Shown here piece by piece: positions 54,483-62,318 of a stretch of DNA of 64,000 nt (positions are counted from its first letter, which is position 1; every line of letters begins with the position of its first letter). This stretch comes from Paraburkholderia phytofirmans OLGA172 (GTDB lineage Bacteria > Pseudomonadota > Gammaproteobacteria > Burkholderiales > Burkholderiaceae): contig NZ_CP014579.1 of assembly GCF_001634365.1 (NCBI RefSeq), forward strand, positions 248,001-312,000, given 5' to 3'. The notes beneath the pieces are model-generated. The model was given only the letters and a program-made list of their open reading frames with translations, ran no database searches and was not told the DNA's origin. The position numbers and the translations under genes are program-made.

Positions 54483-54844
54483 CGTTTTCCGCAAAAATAA
54501 GGGAACAAAACGCCTGAGGGCGCGCCGGCTCGACTCGTTCGCCGTCGCATCGCCCGGTCGATTTCGAACGCCGCGTGTACGATGCAATCGACGATTGAAT
54601 GCGATGACCACAGCCGTGAGCCGCTCGCCCTGAACGGCAGTCAGTCGAAGACCACCTTGCGCTGGCCGCCCCGTGTGGGCCACCCTGCGCTGGCCACCCT
54701 CTGCGGCCCACCCTCTGCGGCCCACCCTGTGCGGGCCACCCTATCCGGCATCTTATTCGTCTGATAGTGTCCCCCAATCCCCCACGGGGGACTTCCTCCG
54801 GGGTGCCCGCCCGGCAGTTCGTCAAATCGATCGGAGTACCCGCC
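54483..54844. other. Intergenic with a 14-bp tandem repeat
   Basis: About 360 bp before the second H-NS gene. Apart from the tandem repeat at 54673-54742 no gene is seen. The overlapping minus-strand frame with repeated GWPAQGGP is an artefact of the repeat. Confidence 0.5.
54673..54742. repeat. Five tandem 14-bp units upstream of an H-NS gene
   Basis: Units are GTGTGGGCCACCCT, GCGCTGGCCACCCT, CTGCGGCCCACCCT twice, and GTGCGGGCCACCCT. The core G-C-C-ACCCT is constant. The block ends about 100 bp before the H-NS start, so copy-number changes could affect the promoter. Confidence 0.75.
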
Positions 54845-55135
54845 ATGGCCTCATATAAACAGTTGACTGCTCAGCTCGAAAAACTCCACAAGGAAGTCGC
54901 GGCGGCGCGCGAAAAAGAAATCGCGCAGGCGATCGCCGATATCAAGCAGAAGGTCGCCGAATACGACCTGACAGCGGAAGAACTGGGTTTTACGAGCATG
55001 CGTGCAACGGCACGCAAAACGGCTTCGGTAGCCAAGTACCGCAACCCGAAAACCGGCGAGACGTGGAGCGGCCGTGGCCGCTCGCCTGGCTGGCTCGCGG
55101 GCAAGAATCGCGAGCGCTTTCTGATCGAAGGCTGA
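54845..55135 (+). CDS. H-NS family nucleoid protein, short type
   Basis: The 96-aa protein (ATG at 54845) has a coiled-coil N-terminus (QLTAQLEKLHKEVAAAREKE) and the DNA-binding end YRNPKTGETWSGRGRSPGW. This is the usual length for beta-proteobacterial H-NS/Bph3-like proteins. It is shorter than the island copy at 47738 and lacks its Lys/Thr linker. The in-frame extension back to 54767 has no homology. The upstream tandem repeat may influence its expression. Confidence 0.9.
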   Translation: MASYKQLTAQLEKLHKEVAAAREKEIAQAIADIKQKVAEYDLTAEELGFTSMRATARKTASVAKYRNPKTGETWSGRGRSPGWLAGKNRERFLIEG

Positions 55136-55786
55136 AGCCCCGCCGTGCATGGCGCTTTCGCTCGAAAGGCGCCGAATTTTTCTGAAGTGAAGTTGCGTCG
55201 GGTTTTTTTCGCACCGCTGAGGGGTCCCGAAAACGCTCACCTGTCGCGTGAGTTTGCAACGCGCGCCTTGAGTTTCGCGAGGCGCCTCGAACCGGAATTC
55301 GTTGTTTCGGTGAGCCTGGTTTTGTCGGATGACGCACCTTGCGGTGCGATTGCCTCTTCTGTCCCTCATGGCTGCATCATTTTCCTCGAAACCCGCGCCA
55401 GCCTTTGCTGGTGGGCGTTCCCAGGCTATGCGAAGGATTGCGCGGCCCGTCGTTCGGTTCTCGTGCCGCCTTTTCCGCGGAGTTTACCTGGCTGCTGATC
55501 CTCGCACCGTCGGTGCGTGAGCGGCCTTCCGTGTCTTCACTTTTCGCCTCGATTCGAGGTTCGCAATCGCGAGTCCCGAAAACGCTCACCTTTGCGTTCG
55601 TCTGAATGCGCAGGCCAATGCGCCACTCAATCAACGGCTCGCTGCACCACTTAATCGCCACCCAAGGCACCCCTAGGCAAACCCGGAGATGAGCCCACCT
55701 CATACCCCGGATCAAAACTCATCGATACAGGGTCGCGAAGAGCGGACAGCACAATCGGTCATCCACTCACTCCCGACGGAAAGACC
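55136..55786. other. 651-bp stretch with a 19-bp direct repeat
   Basis: No gene recognised. GTCCCGAAAACGCTCACCT occurs at 55224-55242 and again at 55574-55592. Frames covering this stretch on both strands overlap. The promoter of the fae-like gene should be near 55750. Confidence 0.5.
55224..55592. repeat. 19-bp direct repeat, two copies 350 bp apart
   Basis: GTCCCGAAAACGCTCACCT is present twice in the same orientation (55224-55242 and 55574-55592). Nothing else in the window between the copies looks like a gene. Could be a dispersed intergenic repeat or the edges of a small inserted unit. Confidence 0.6.
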
Positions 55787-56311
55787 ATGAGCGTATCGAC
55801 GGACAACCAACTCTTTATCGGCGAAGGATTCGAAGGCCCCGGCGTCAACCTCGCGCACATCAACGTACTCGTCGGTCCGCGCAATGGGCCTGCGGGACAG
55901 GCCTTCGCCACCGCATTGGCTACTCCTTCTGCGGGGCATGCACCGTTTGTCGTGATCGCGAGGCCGGGCGTGCCGACCAAGCCGTTGACGCTGTATGTGA
56001 ACAAGGCGCAGATCGGCAGCGACTTCCACGGCAACGCAACGTGGGGCGCCTCGCAGGCTGGTATTGCCAAGGCAGTGGCCGAGTCGCTGGAGAACGGCAC
56101 GCTGCCGCCGGAAGCGGAAAACGATTGGGTGGTGGTGTCGGCGAACTGGGTCAATCCGGGCACCGACGATCTCGACGCCGTTTTCGAGAACAACTACCGC
56201 GCGTGCAAGAACGCGATTCTCGCGGCAATGAAGGGTCTGCCGCATCGCGACGAAGTGTTCGCCGCTGCGCGCGACGTATCGAACCCGTTCTATACCCCGA
56301 AACAACGTTAA
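55787..56311 (+). CDS. fae: Formaldehyde-activating enzyme (Fae) homologue
   Basis: The 174-aa protein fits the Fae family: LFIGEGFEGPGVNLAHINVL, the GPRNGPAGQAFATAL block, TLYVNKAQIGSD, TWGASQAGIAKAVAES and a C-terminal NPFYTP. The conserved His of the AHI motif, implicated in catalysis, is present. Fae couples formaldehyde to tetrahydromethanopterin in methylotrophs. Here the neighbours are an aldo-keto reductase, an aldehyde dehydrogenase and an MFS carrier, with no methanopterin genes in view, so it may serve formaldehyde disposal or another aldehyde. It is the first gene of the cluster. Confidence 0.88.
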   Translation: MSVSTDNQLFIGEGFEGPGVNLAHINVLVGPRNGPAGQAFATALATPSAGHAPFVVIARPGVPTKPLTLYVNKAQIGSDFHGNATWGASQAGIAKAVAESLENGTLPPEAENDWVVVSANWVNPGTDDLDAVFENNYRACKNAILAAMKGLPHRDEVFAAARDVSNPFYTPKQR

Positions 56312-56392
56312 TCACGCGCAATGCGGTCGCGCGCCGTGAGGGGCGTGCTGCTGGGTGCGCGACTGAATGCGATCAGGAAGGAGACAAGCACT

Positions 56393-57430
56393 ATGGAATA
56401 CATTTGCCTCGGCCACTCGGGCCTGAAGGTGTCGCGTCTGTGCCTCGGCACAATGAACATGGGCACGCCGCAATGGAAGCCGTGGATCTTCGACGAAGCG
56501 CAGAGCGAGCCGATCGTGCGCCACGCACTGGAAGCCGGTGTCAATTTCATCGACCTCGCCGATTTCTATTCGACCGGCGTGGGTGAAGAAGTGGTGGGCC
56601 GCATTTTGAAGCGCGTCGCGCGGCGTGAGGAGATTGTCGTGACGACCAAGGTCGGCTACGACATGGGCACGTATCAGAACGCCGGTGGCCATTCGCGCAA
56701 GCACATCATGGACGGTATCGACGCGTCGCTCGTGCGCCTCGGTATGGATTACGTCGATATCTACATGCTGCATTTCTTCGACGTGAATACGCCGGTCGAA
56801 GAAACGATGGGTGCGTTGAACGATATTGTGTGCGCGGGCAAGGCTCGCTACATCGGCGTATCGACGATGTACACGTGGCAGTTCGCGAAGATCATGCAAG
56901 TGTGCGAGCGAAACGGCTGGCATAAGCCCATCAACATGCAGTTGCAACTCAACCTGGCCTATCGCGAGGAAGAGCGCGAAATGATTCCGTACTGCCAGGA
57001 TCAGGGCATCGGCGTGTCCGTGTTCAGTCCTTTGGCGCGTGGTTTGCTGACCTGCGATCCGAACTCGACGCGTAACCAGACCGATTTCTTCACCGCGCAA
57101 ATGTACGGCGATCCGGCATCGCTTGAGATTGCCGCGTCGGTGGCGCGCGTGGCGGCGCGGCGCGGTGTGTCGGCGGCGCAGATTGCGCAAGCGTGGGTGC
57201 TCAATCATGGTGGCGTCGCCAGCATGCTGGTCGGCGCGGATACGCCGGCGCAATTCGACAGCGCGCTGGCCGCGCTGGGTACGAAGCTCTCCGCCGACGA
57301 ACTGTTCGAACTCGAACGCAATTACACACCGTGCGATCTGATTAACGACTACACCGCGGGAAAACGCATCGCTCGCGAAGCGCGGCTTGCGCAAGGCGTG
57401 TTTGTCGAGAACCTGGAGAAGGCAGCGTGA
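56393..57430 (+). CDS. Aldo/keto reductase
   Basis: The 345-aa (beta/alpha)8 reductase starts at 56393 (AAGGAG 9 nt upstream); the extension back to 56321 lacks homology. Catalytic tetrad residues are visible: Asp and Tyr in FIDLADFYSTG, Lys in VVTTKVGYDMG and His in DIYMLHFFD. It uses NADPH to reduce aldehydes or ketones. It lies 80 nt after fae and its stop overlaps the start of the aldehyde dehydrogenase gene by 4 nt (GTGA), so the two are translationally coupled and probably act on related aldehydes. Confidence 0.9.
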   Translation: MEYICLGHSGLKVSRLCLGTMNMGTPQWKPWIFDEAQSEPIVRHALEAGVNFIDLADFYSTGVGEEVVGRILKRVARREEIVVTTKVGYDMGTYQNAGGHSRKHIMDGIDASLVRLGMDYVDIYMLHFFDVNTPVEETMGALNDIVCAGKARYIGVSTMYTWQFAKIMQVCERNGWHKPINMQLQLNLAYREEEREMIPYCQDQGIGVSVFSPLARGLLTCDPNSTRNQTDFFTAQMYGDPASLEIAASVARVAARRGVSAAQIAQAWVLNHGGVASMLVGADTPAQFDSALAALGTKLSADELFELERNYTPCDLINDYTAGKRIAREARLAQGVFVENLEKAA

Positions 57431-58866
57431 ACGAATTTCTTCGAACCGGGCATTACATAGATGGCGAGTGGTACGAAAGCGCGAGCACGTATCCCGTTCT
57501 GAATCCTGCAACGGGCGAGGTGATCGCTCAAGTCGCCAAGGGCGGCGCCCCGGAAACGATGCAAGCCGTCGCCGCGGCGGAGCGAGCCTTTCCGGTATGG
57601 CGCTCGATAACAGCCAAAGAACGTGGCGCGCGTGTCAGACGCTGGGGCGAGTTGATGCTCGAAAACCGCGGCGCGCTCGCCGAACTGCTGACCCGCGAAC
57701 AAGGCAAACCGCTCGCCGAAGCACGTGGCGAAGTCGGCTATGCGGCGAGCTTCCTCGAATGGTTCGCCGAGGAAGCCAAGCGCAGTTATGGCGACGTGAT
57801 CCCGAGCCCGAATCCGAACGCGAAGATCATCGTGACACGCGAACCGGTCGGCGTGGTCGCGGCGATCACGCCGTGGAATTTCCCGCTCGCGATGATTACG
57901 CGCAAGGCCGGCCCGGCGCTCGCGGCAGGCTGCACGATGGTGCTCAAGCCTTCTGAAGAAACGCCGTTGTCCGCCTTGGCGCTGGCGGCACTGGCAGAGA
58001 AGGCCGGCATTCCACCCGGCGTGTTCAACATCGTTTCCGGCGATGCAGTCGCGATCGGCGGCGTGCTGACTGAGTCGGAGGTGGTGCGCAAGCTGTCGTT
58101 CACCGGCTCGACGCGCGTCGGCAAACTGCTCGCAAAGCAGTCGGCGGATACGCTGAAGAAGCTGTCTTTGGAGCTTGGCGGCAATGCGCCCTTCATCGTA
58201 TTCGACGATGCAGATATCGACGCCGCCGTGCAGGGCGCGATGGCGTCGAAATTCCGCAACACCGGGCAGACCTGCGTGTGCGTGAACCGCTTCTACGTGC
58301 AGGACGGCGTCTACGACGCGTTCACGCAGGAGCTGACACAAGCCGTGCGGAAGATGCGAATCGGCAACGCGCTGCAAGGCGAGGTTGAGCAAGGCCCGCT
58401 GATCAACCAGGCGGCGCTGAAGAAGGTGGGGGCGCACGTCGCCGACGCGTTGCAGAAAGGCGCGAAGGTGCTGACCGGCGGCAAACCGCACGCACTCGGC
58501 GGCACATTCTATGAGCCGACCGTGCTGATCGATGCGTCGAAGTCGATGCTGATCGCCGCGGAAGAAACCTTCGGCCCGGTGGCGGCGTGCTTTCGCTTCA
58601 AGACTGAAAACGAAGCCGTCGCGGCAGCCAACGACACACCGTTCGGCCTCTCCGCCTATTTCTATACGCGTGATTTGGCGCGTGCATGGCGCGTTGCGGA
58701 AGCGCTGGAGAGCGGCATGGTCGGCATTAACGAAGGGATTCTGTCGACCGAAGTCGCGCCGTTCGGCGGCGTCAAGCAATCGGGCCTCGGCCGTGAAGGT
58801 TCGAAGTATGGGCTCGATGAATACACGGAACTGAAGTACATGATGATGGGCGGGCTCGGGCGCTGA
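57427..58866 (+). CDS. NAD(P)-dependent aldehyde dehydrogenase, succinate-semialdehyde type
   Basis: The 479-aa enzyme starts at a GTG overlapping the upstream stop. ALDH motifs are all present: ITPWNFPLAMITRKAGPALAAG, FTGSTRVGKLL, the catalytic Glu in LELGGNAPF, the Cys in NTGQTCVCVNRF, and EETFGPVAACF. CVCVNRF and PFGGVKQSGLGREG match the GabD-like succinate-semialdehyde group. It oxidises an aldehyde to an acid. Context suggests it acts with the aldo/keto reductase on a sugar-acid or semialdehyde; it may also oxidise formaldehyde-derived aldehydes. Confidence 0.9.
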   Translation: MNEFLRTGHYIDGEWYESASTYPVLNPATGEVIAQVAKGGAPETMQAVAAAERAFPVWRSITAKERGARVRRWGELMLENRGALAELLTREQGKPLAEARGEVGYAASFLEWFAEEAKRSYGDVIPSPNPNAKIIVTREPVGVVAAITPWNFPLAMITRKAGPALAAGCTMVLKPSEETPLSALALAALAEKAGIPPGVFNIVSGDAVAIGGVLTESEVVRKLSFTGSTRVGKLLAKQSADTLKKLSLELGGNAPFIVFDDADIDAAVQGAMASKFRNTGQTCVCVNRFYVQDGVYDAFTQELTQAVRKMRIGNALQGEVEQGPLINQAALKKVGAHVADALQKGAKVLTGGKPHALGGTFYEPTVLIDASKSMLIAAEETFGPVAACFRFKTENEAVAAANDTPFGLSAYFYTRDLARAWRVAEALESGMVGINEGILSTEVAPFGGVKQSGLGREGSKYGLDEYTELKYMMMGGLGR

Positions 58867-59050
58867 TTTCGTCCCACGCGTTCATCTCACGCGTTCGCCT
58901 GGCGTATCGCATGTCGAGGCATGCGGCGAACAGCGAGGCGAACGACCAGATAAACAGCGAAGCGAATAACGAGCCGAACTGCCCGGTTTGGCGCGGCACT
59001 GGCATCACGCCGGTGCTGCGCGTACCGACACATACCTACAAGGAGACAGC

Positions 59051-60436
59051 GTGAGCAATCAGGATAGCCAGGCGGCCACTCTCGACCTCGCCCCCACTTT
59101 GCCGTCCGCCGCAGCGTCGGCCGTGCACGGCCCCATTCCTCTCGACGACGTTCCGCTGAACGCGTTCCACGTCAAGATCGCCGGGCTGACGTTCGGTGCC
59201 CACTTTACTGAAGGATTCGCACTCGGCACGATCGGCTATGCGCTGGCGTCGCTGAATCGCCAGATGCCGCTCGACGCGTTCTGGATGGGCATGATCGGCA
59301 GTTCCGCGCTGATGGGCATCTTTGTCGGCAGCCTGGTGTTCGGCTGGCTGTCGGATCGCCTGGGACGACAGAAGATCTTTCTGCTGAGCTTCCTGATCAT
59401 CGCCGCGGCGGCGTTTGCGCAGTTCTACGTGAGTTCGCCATTCGAGTTGTGTCTGTTGCGGGTGTTGATCGGCTTCGGCATGGGCGGCGATTTCGCGGTC
59501 GGGCATGCGATCCTCGCCGAATTCTCGCCACGCAAACATCGCGGCACCTTGCTCGGGTCGTTCAGCGTGGTGTGGACCATCGGCTATGTGGTGGCCAACG
59601 TGCTCGGCATGCAGTATGCGGACGCGTCGCCCGATGCATGGCGGTGGCTGCTTGCGTCGGCCGGCATTCCGGCGCTGATCGTGCTGATTTTGCGTATGGG
59701 CACGCCTGAATCGCCGCGCTGGCTGCATGGCAAGGGACGCGTTGCTGAAGCCAAAGCGATCGTTCTCAAACACTTCGGCCCCAACGTGACACTGAACGAC
59801 GGCAACGATGAACACGCGCACATGCCTGGTGGCTTCATGCGCCTGTTCAAGAAAGACCTGATCCGCAGAACGATCTTCAATTGCGCGTTCTTTGTGTGCC
59901 TCGTGATTCCCTATTTCGCGATCTACACGTTTTTGCCCACCATTCTTAAAGCGATCCATTTGGACAACAACTCCAGCACGGATTTTCTGTTGAACGGATT
60001 CCTCGTGCTTGGTGCGCTGATCGGCATCTGGCTCACCATTAAGTTATCGCGCCGTGCGTTTCTGATTGGCTCGTTCGCAGTGACATGTATGTCGCTGGTT
60101 GCGTTGAGCTTGCTGCCGGAGTCCGCAACGCTCGCGATGATCGTCGCATTCGCGATCTTCACGCTGACGATGTCCGCGTTCTCGAACCTTGTTGGCGTGT
60201 TCCCTCCGGAGTGTTTTCCGACCGAGGTGCGCGCGTGCGGCGTCGGGTTGGCGATTGCGTGCAGCCGTCTTGGTTCGGCGGTCGGTACGTTTTTGTTGCC
60301 GCTCGGCATCCTCCACCTGGGCTTTCACGCGACGATGATGGTGCTGGCTGTTGTACTGCTGATCGGCATGGTAGTGTCGATTGCATGGGCGCCTGAAACG
60401 AAGCATCTGACCTTGAACGAAGCCAGCGGCGCGTAG
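59051..60436 (+). CDS. MFS transporter (sugar or organic acid)
   Basis: The 461-aa carrier starts at a GTG (59051) with AGGAGA 4 nt upstream, rather than at 58988. About 12 helices are visible. The loop motif GWLSDRLGRQK and the outer block MGTPESPRWLHG match sugar/aromatic-acid porters of the MFS. The N-terminus (first 45 residues) is cytoplasmic and Ala/Pro-rich. It is the last gene of the fae cluster and ends at a strong terminator. The substrate is probably the compound the two oxidoreductases process. Confidence 0.88.
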   Translation: MSNQDSQAATLDLAPTLPSAAASAVHGPIPLDDVPLNAFHVKIAGLTFGAHFTEGFALGTIGYALASLNRQMPLDAFWMGMIGSSALMGIFVGSLVFGWLSDRLGRQKIFLLSFLIIAAAAFAQFYVSSPFELCLLRVLIGFGMGGDFAVGHAILAEFSPRKHRGTLLGSFSVVWTIGYVVANVLGMQYADASPDAWRWLLASAGIPALIVLILRMGTPESPRWLHGKGRVAEAKAIVLKHFGPNVTLNDGNDEHAHMPGGFMRLFKKDLIRRTIFNCAFFVCLVIPYFAIYTFLPTILKAIHLDNNSSTDFLLNGFLVLGALIGIWLTIKLSRRAFLIGSFAVTCMSLVALSLLPESATLAMIVAFAIFTLTMSAFSNLVGVFPPECFPTEVRACGVGLAIACSRLGSAVGTFLLPLGILHLGFHATMMVLAVVLLIGMVVSIAWAPETKHLTLNEASGA

Positions 60437-60460
60437 TCCGCAGTTAGCGCTGTTTAGAAA

Positions 60461-60498
60461 CCCCGCCGCATTGGCAACGATGCGGCGGGGTTTTTTTT
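60461..60498 (+). terminator. Strong intrinsic terminator after the MFS gene
   Basis: CCCCGCCGCAT and ATGCGGCGGGG form a perfect 11-bp stem with an 8-nt loop (TGGCAACG), followed by eight T residues; the preceding AAA extends pairing with the T-tract. It begins 24 nt after the stop codon. Confidence 0.95.
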
Positions 60499-60605
60499 AT
60501 TTGTTGCGCGAGAGCCGAGCGGAGTTTCCCCAGGTATTTTTCGGAAAAGTCTTAATCGCCGATCAGGGTAAAGATCATGTCTGTCAGATGTATTTGACTC
60601 AATCC

Positions 60606-60639
60606 TAAGGGTAGTCCTAGGACTTTAAGAATCGTCTTA
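60606..60639 (+). promoter_or_regulatory. Two RcsB-like boxes upstream of the fimbrial operon
   Basis: TAAGGGTAGTCCTA (60606-60619) and TAAGAATCGTCTTA (60626-60639) match the RcsB/LuxR-type response-regulator box (TAAGAAT with an inverted half) with three mismatches each. Their spacing is exactly 20 bp, two helical turns. They lie about 190 bp upstream of the fimbrial subunit ATG. The likely regulator is a NarL/FixJ-family response regulator encoded elsewhere. Confidence 0.45.
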
Positions 60640-60822
60640 GGTACTTCGACAAAGCGGAATCTTAATATTGGTTTGCGCCTGAACGATAGGCCAATAGTTC
60701 GAAACACATACCGCCACTTTCTGGCTTAGAACATTGGAGCGCCCGGGGGCTAATGGCGAGTCTTGTCCAATTTCGATTCGCCGTTGAATCGCAAAATTTC
60801 TTAACTCACTGGAGCAGTAAAC

Positions 60823-61365
60823 ATGAAAGCAATCCTCCCCGCACTCGCAATCGGCGGCCTGTTGGGTCTCGCATCGTTCGGCGCGAGCGCCGCAGACGGC
60901 ACGATTACCATTAACGGTAGCATTACCGACACCACGTGCTCGATCAATGGCGGCGAAGCCAGCAAGAAGATCGTGCTGCAGCCCATGACGGCCAGTTCGT
61001 TGTCTACCATGGGCGCAACTGCCGGCACGTCGATCCCCACCGACCTGGCATTCACGCTGACCGGCTGCACGGGCGGCGCAACGAAGGCAATCGCCAACTT
61101 CGAAAACGACACCACGGTCGACCCGGTCAGCGGCAACCTGAAAAACACTGGCGGCACCGCAAAGAACGTGCAGATCCAGTTGCTGAACGCGGGCATGAAC
61201 CCGATCAATATCACGACCAACTCGAACAACAAGCTGGCGGATGACGGCGTGGCGATCACTGGCGGTGATGCCACCCTGCAATACTTCGCGCGTTACTTCG
61301 CCACGGGCAAGGCCGAGGCCGGTTCCGTGAACACGTCAGTGCAATACACGATTCAGTATCAGTAA
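60823..61365 (+). CDS. Type 1-like fimbrial major subunit
   Basis: The 180-aa pilin has a signal peptide (MKAILPALAIGGLLGLASFGASA-ADG). Mature features of type 1 pilins follow: an N-terminal strand GTITINGSITDTTCSINGG with the first Cys, a second Cys in FTLTGCTGG, and a C-terminal penultimate-aromatic end VQYTIQYQ for donor-strand exchange. Length fits FimA-type pilins. It is followed by the chaperone and usher genes. The two RcsB-like boxes upstream suggest response-regulator control. Confidence 0.92.
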   Translation: MKAILPALAIGGLLGLASFGASAADGTITINGSITDTTCSINGGEASKKIVLQPMTASSLSTMGATAGTSIPTDLAFTLTGCTGGATKAIANFENDTTVDPVSGNLKNTGGTAKNVQIQLLNAGMNPINITTNSNNKLADDGVAITGGDATLQYFARYFATGKAEAGSVNTSVQYTIQYQ

Positions 61366-61443
61366 GCGCTGACCGGAGGCGTTCACGCGGGTGAGCGCCT
61401 TTTTAACGGTTCTTTTTCAAGATTAAATTTAAAGGTGATGGTG

Positions 61444-62187
61444 ATGAAACTGCTCAAAAAAATGACGATGGGAATCGGTTTTGCCTGTGCGCTGCTTGCT
61501 GGCAGCGCACAGGCAAGCGTGACGATCGGTGGTACGCGAGTGGTGTATCCGCTCGAGCAGCGCGAAGTCACAGTCAAGCTGGATAACGACAGCAACAGCC
61601 CATCGCTCGTGCAGGTATGGATGGACGATGGCAACGCGGAAGCGAAACCGGGGGACATCAAGGTGCCGTTTGTGATTACGCCGCCGATCTTCCGCATGGA
61701 TGCGAAGAAAGCGCAGACGCTGCGCGTGACGTACAGCGGCGAAGCGCTGCCGCAGGATCGCGAATCGGTTTACTGGCTCAACGTGCTGGATATCCCGCCG
61801 AAGGCCGACGCAGCGCCCGACGCCAACGTGCTGCAGCTTGCCTACCGCACCCGCATCAAGGTGTTCGTGCGTCCGGCCAAACTGCCGGGCAAGGCCGAAG
61901 ACGCCCCGGCACAGTTGAGCTGGAAGGTCGCCGCGTCGCCGAATGGCAAGGGCCAGGCGGTGAGCGTATCTAACCCGACACCGTACTACGTGTCGTTCAG
62001 CGAAGTCGATGTCGAGAGCGGCGGTCACACGTTCAAGAACGGACGGGGCGGCATGGTTGCGCCGCACGCGACTGAAGTGCTACCCGTCGAAAAGATGAAT
62101 GCAGTGGCAGCAGGCGCGAAGGTTCACTACAGCGCGATCAGTGACTACGGCGGCGCCATCGAAGGCGACGCGACGCTCGGTCAATAG
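61444..62187 (+). CDS. Periplasmic fimbrial chaperone (PapD family)
   Basis: The 247-aa protein (ATG at 61444, AAAGGTG upstream; GTG at 61435 and ATG at 61438 also in frame) has a signal peptide ending GSAQA-SVTIGG. It has two Ig-like domains: N-terminal VVYPLEQREVTVKLDNDS, VWMDDGN, PPIFRMDAKKAQTLRVTY with the conserved Arg, YWLNVLDIPP, and LAYRTRIKVFVRP. The linker and second domain follow from about residue 150. It binds pilin subunits by donor-strand complementation and delivers them to the usher. Confidence 0.92.
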   Translation: MKLLKKMTMGIGFACALLAGSAQASVTIGGTRVVYPLEQREVTVKLDNDSNSPSLVQVWMDDGNAEAKPGDIKVPFVITPPIFRMDAKKAQTLRVTYSGEALPQDRESVYWLNVLDIPPKADAAPDANVLQLAYRTRIKVFVRPAKLPGKAEDAPAQLSWKVAASPNGKGQAVSVSNPTPYYVSFSEVDVESGGHTFKNGRGGMVAPHATEVLPVEKMNAVAAGAKVHYSAISDYGGAIEGDATLGQ

Positions 62188-62318
62188 ACCGCAGCCTTGC
62201 CCGCCGGGCGGCAGCCTTCCGCCCACAACTCAACCTTTCTCGCATACGGCGTGCGTTGCACAGGCAACGCACAGGGATGACGCACGCCTGTTGGAAGACA
62301 TCGGAAGTCGGTCAAATC

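Noticed and set aside
56312..57511. 399-codon minus-strand frame opposite the aldo/keto reductase
   Set aside because: Antisense to a well-supported enzyme, no motifs, and biased composition.
57349..58779. 476-codon minus-strand frame opposite the aldehyde dehydrogenase
   Set aside because: Composition is Arg/His/Ala-rich and it mirrors the codon periodicity of the real gene on the other strand.
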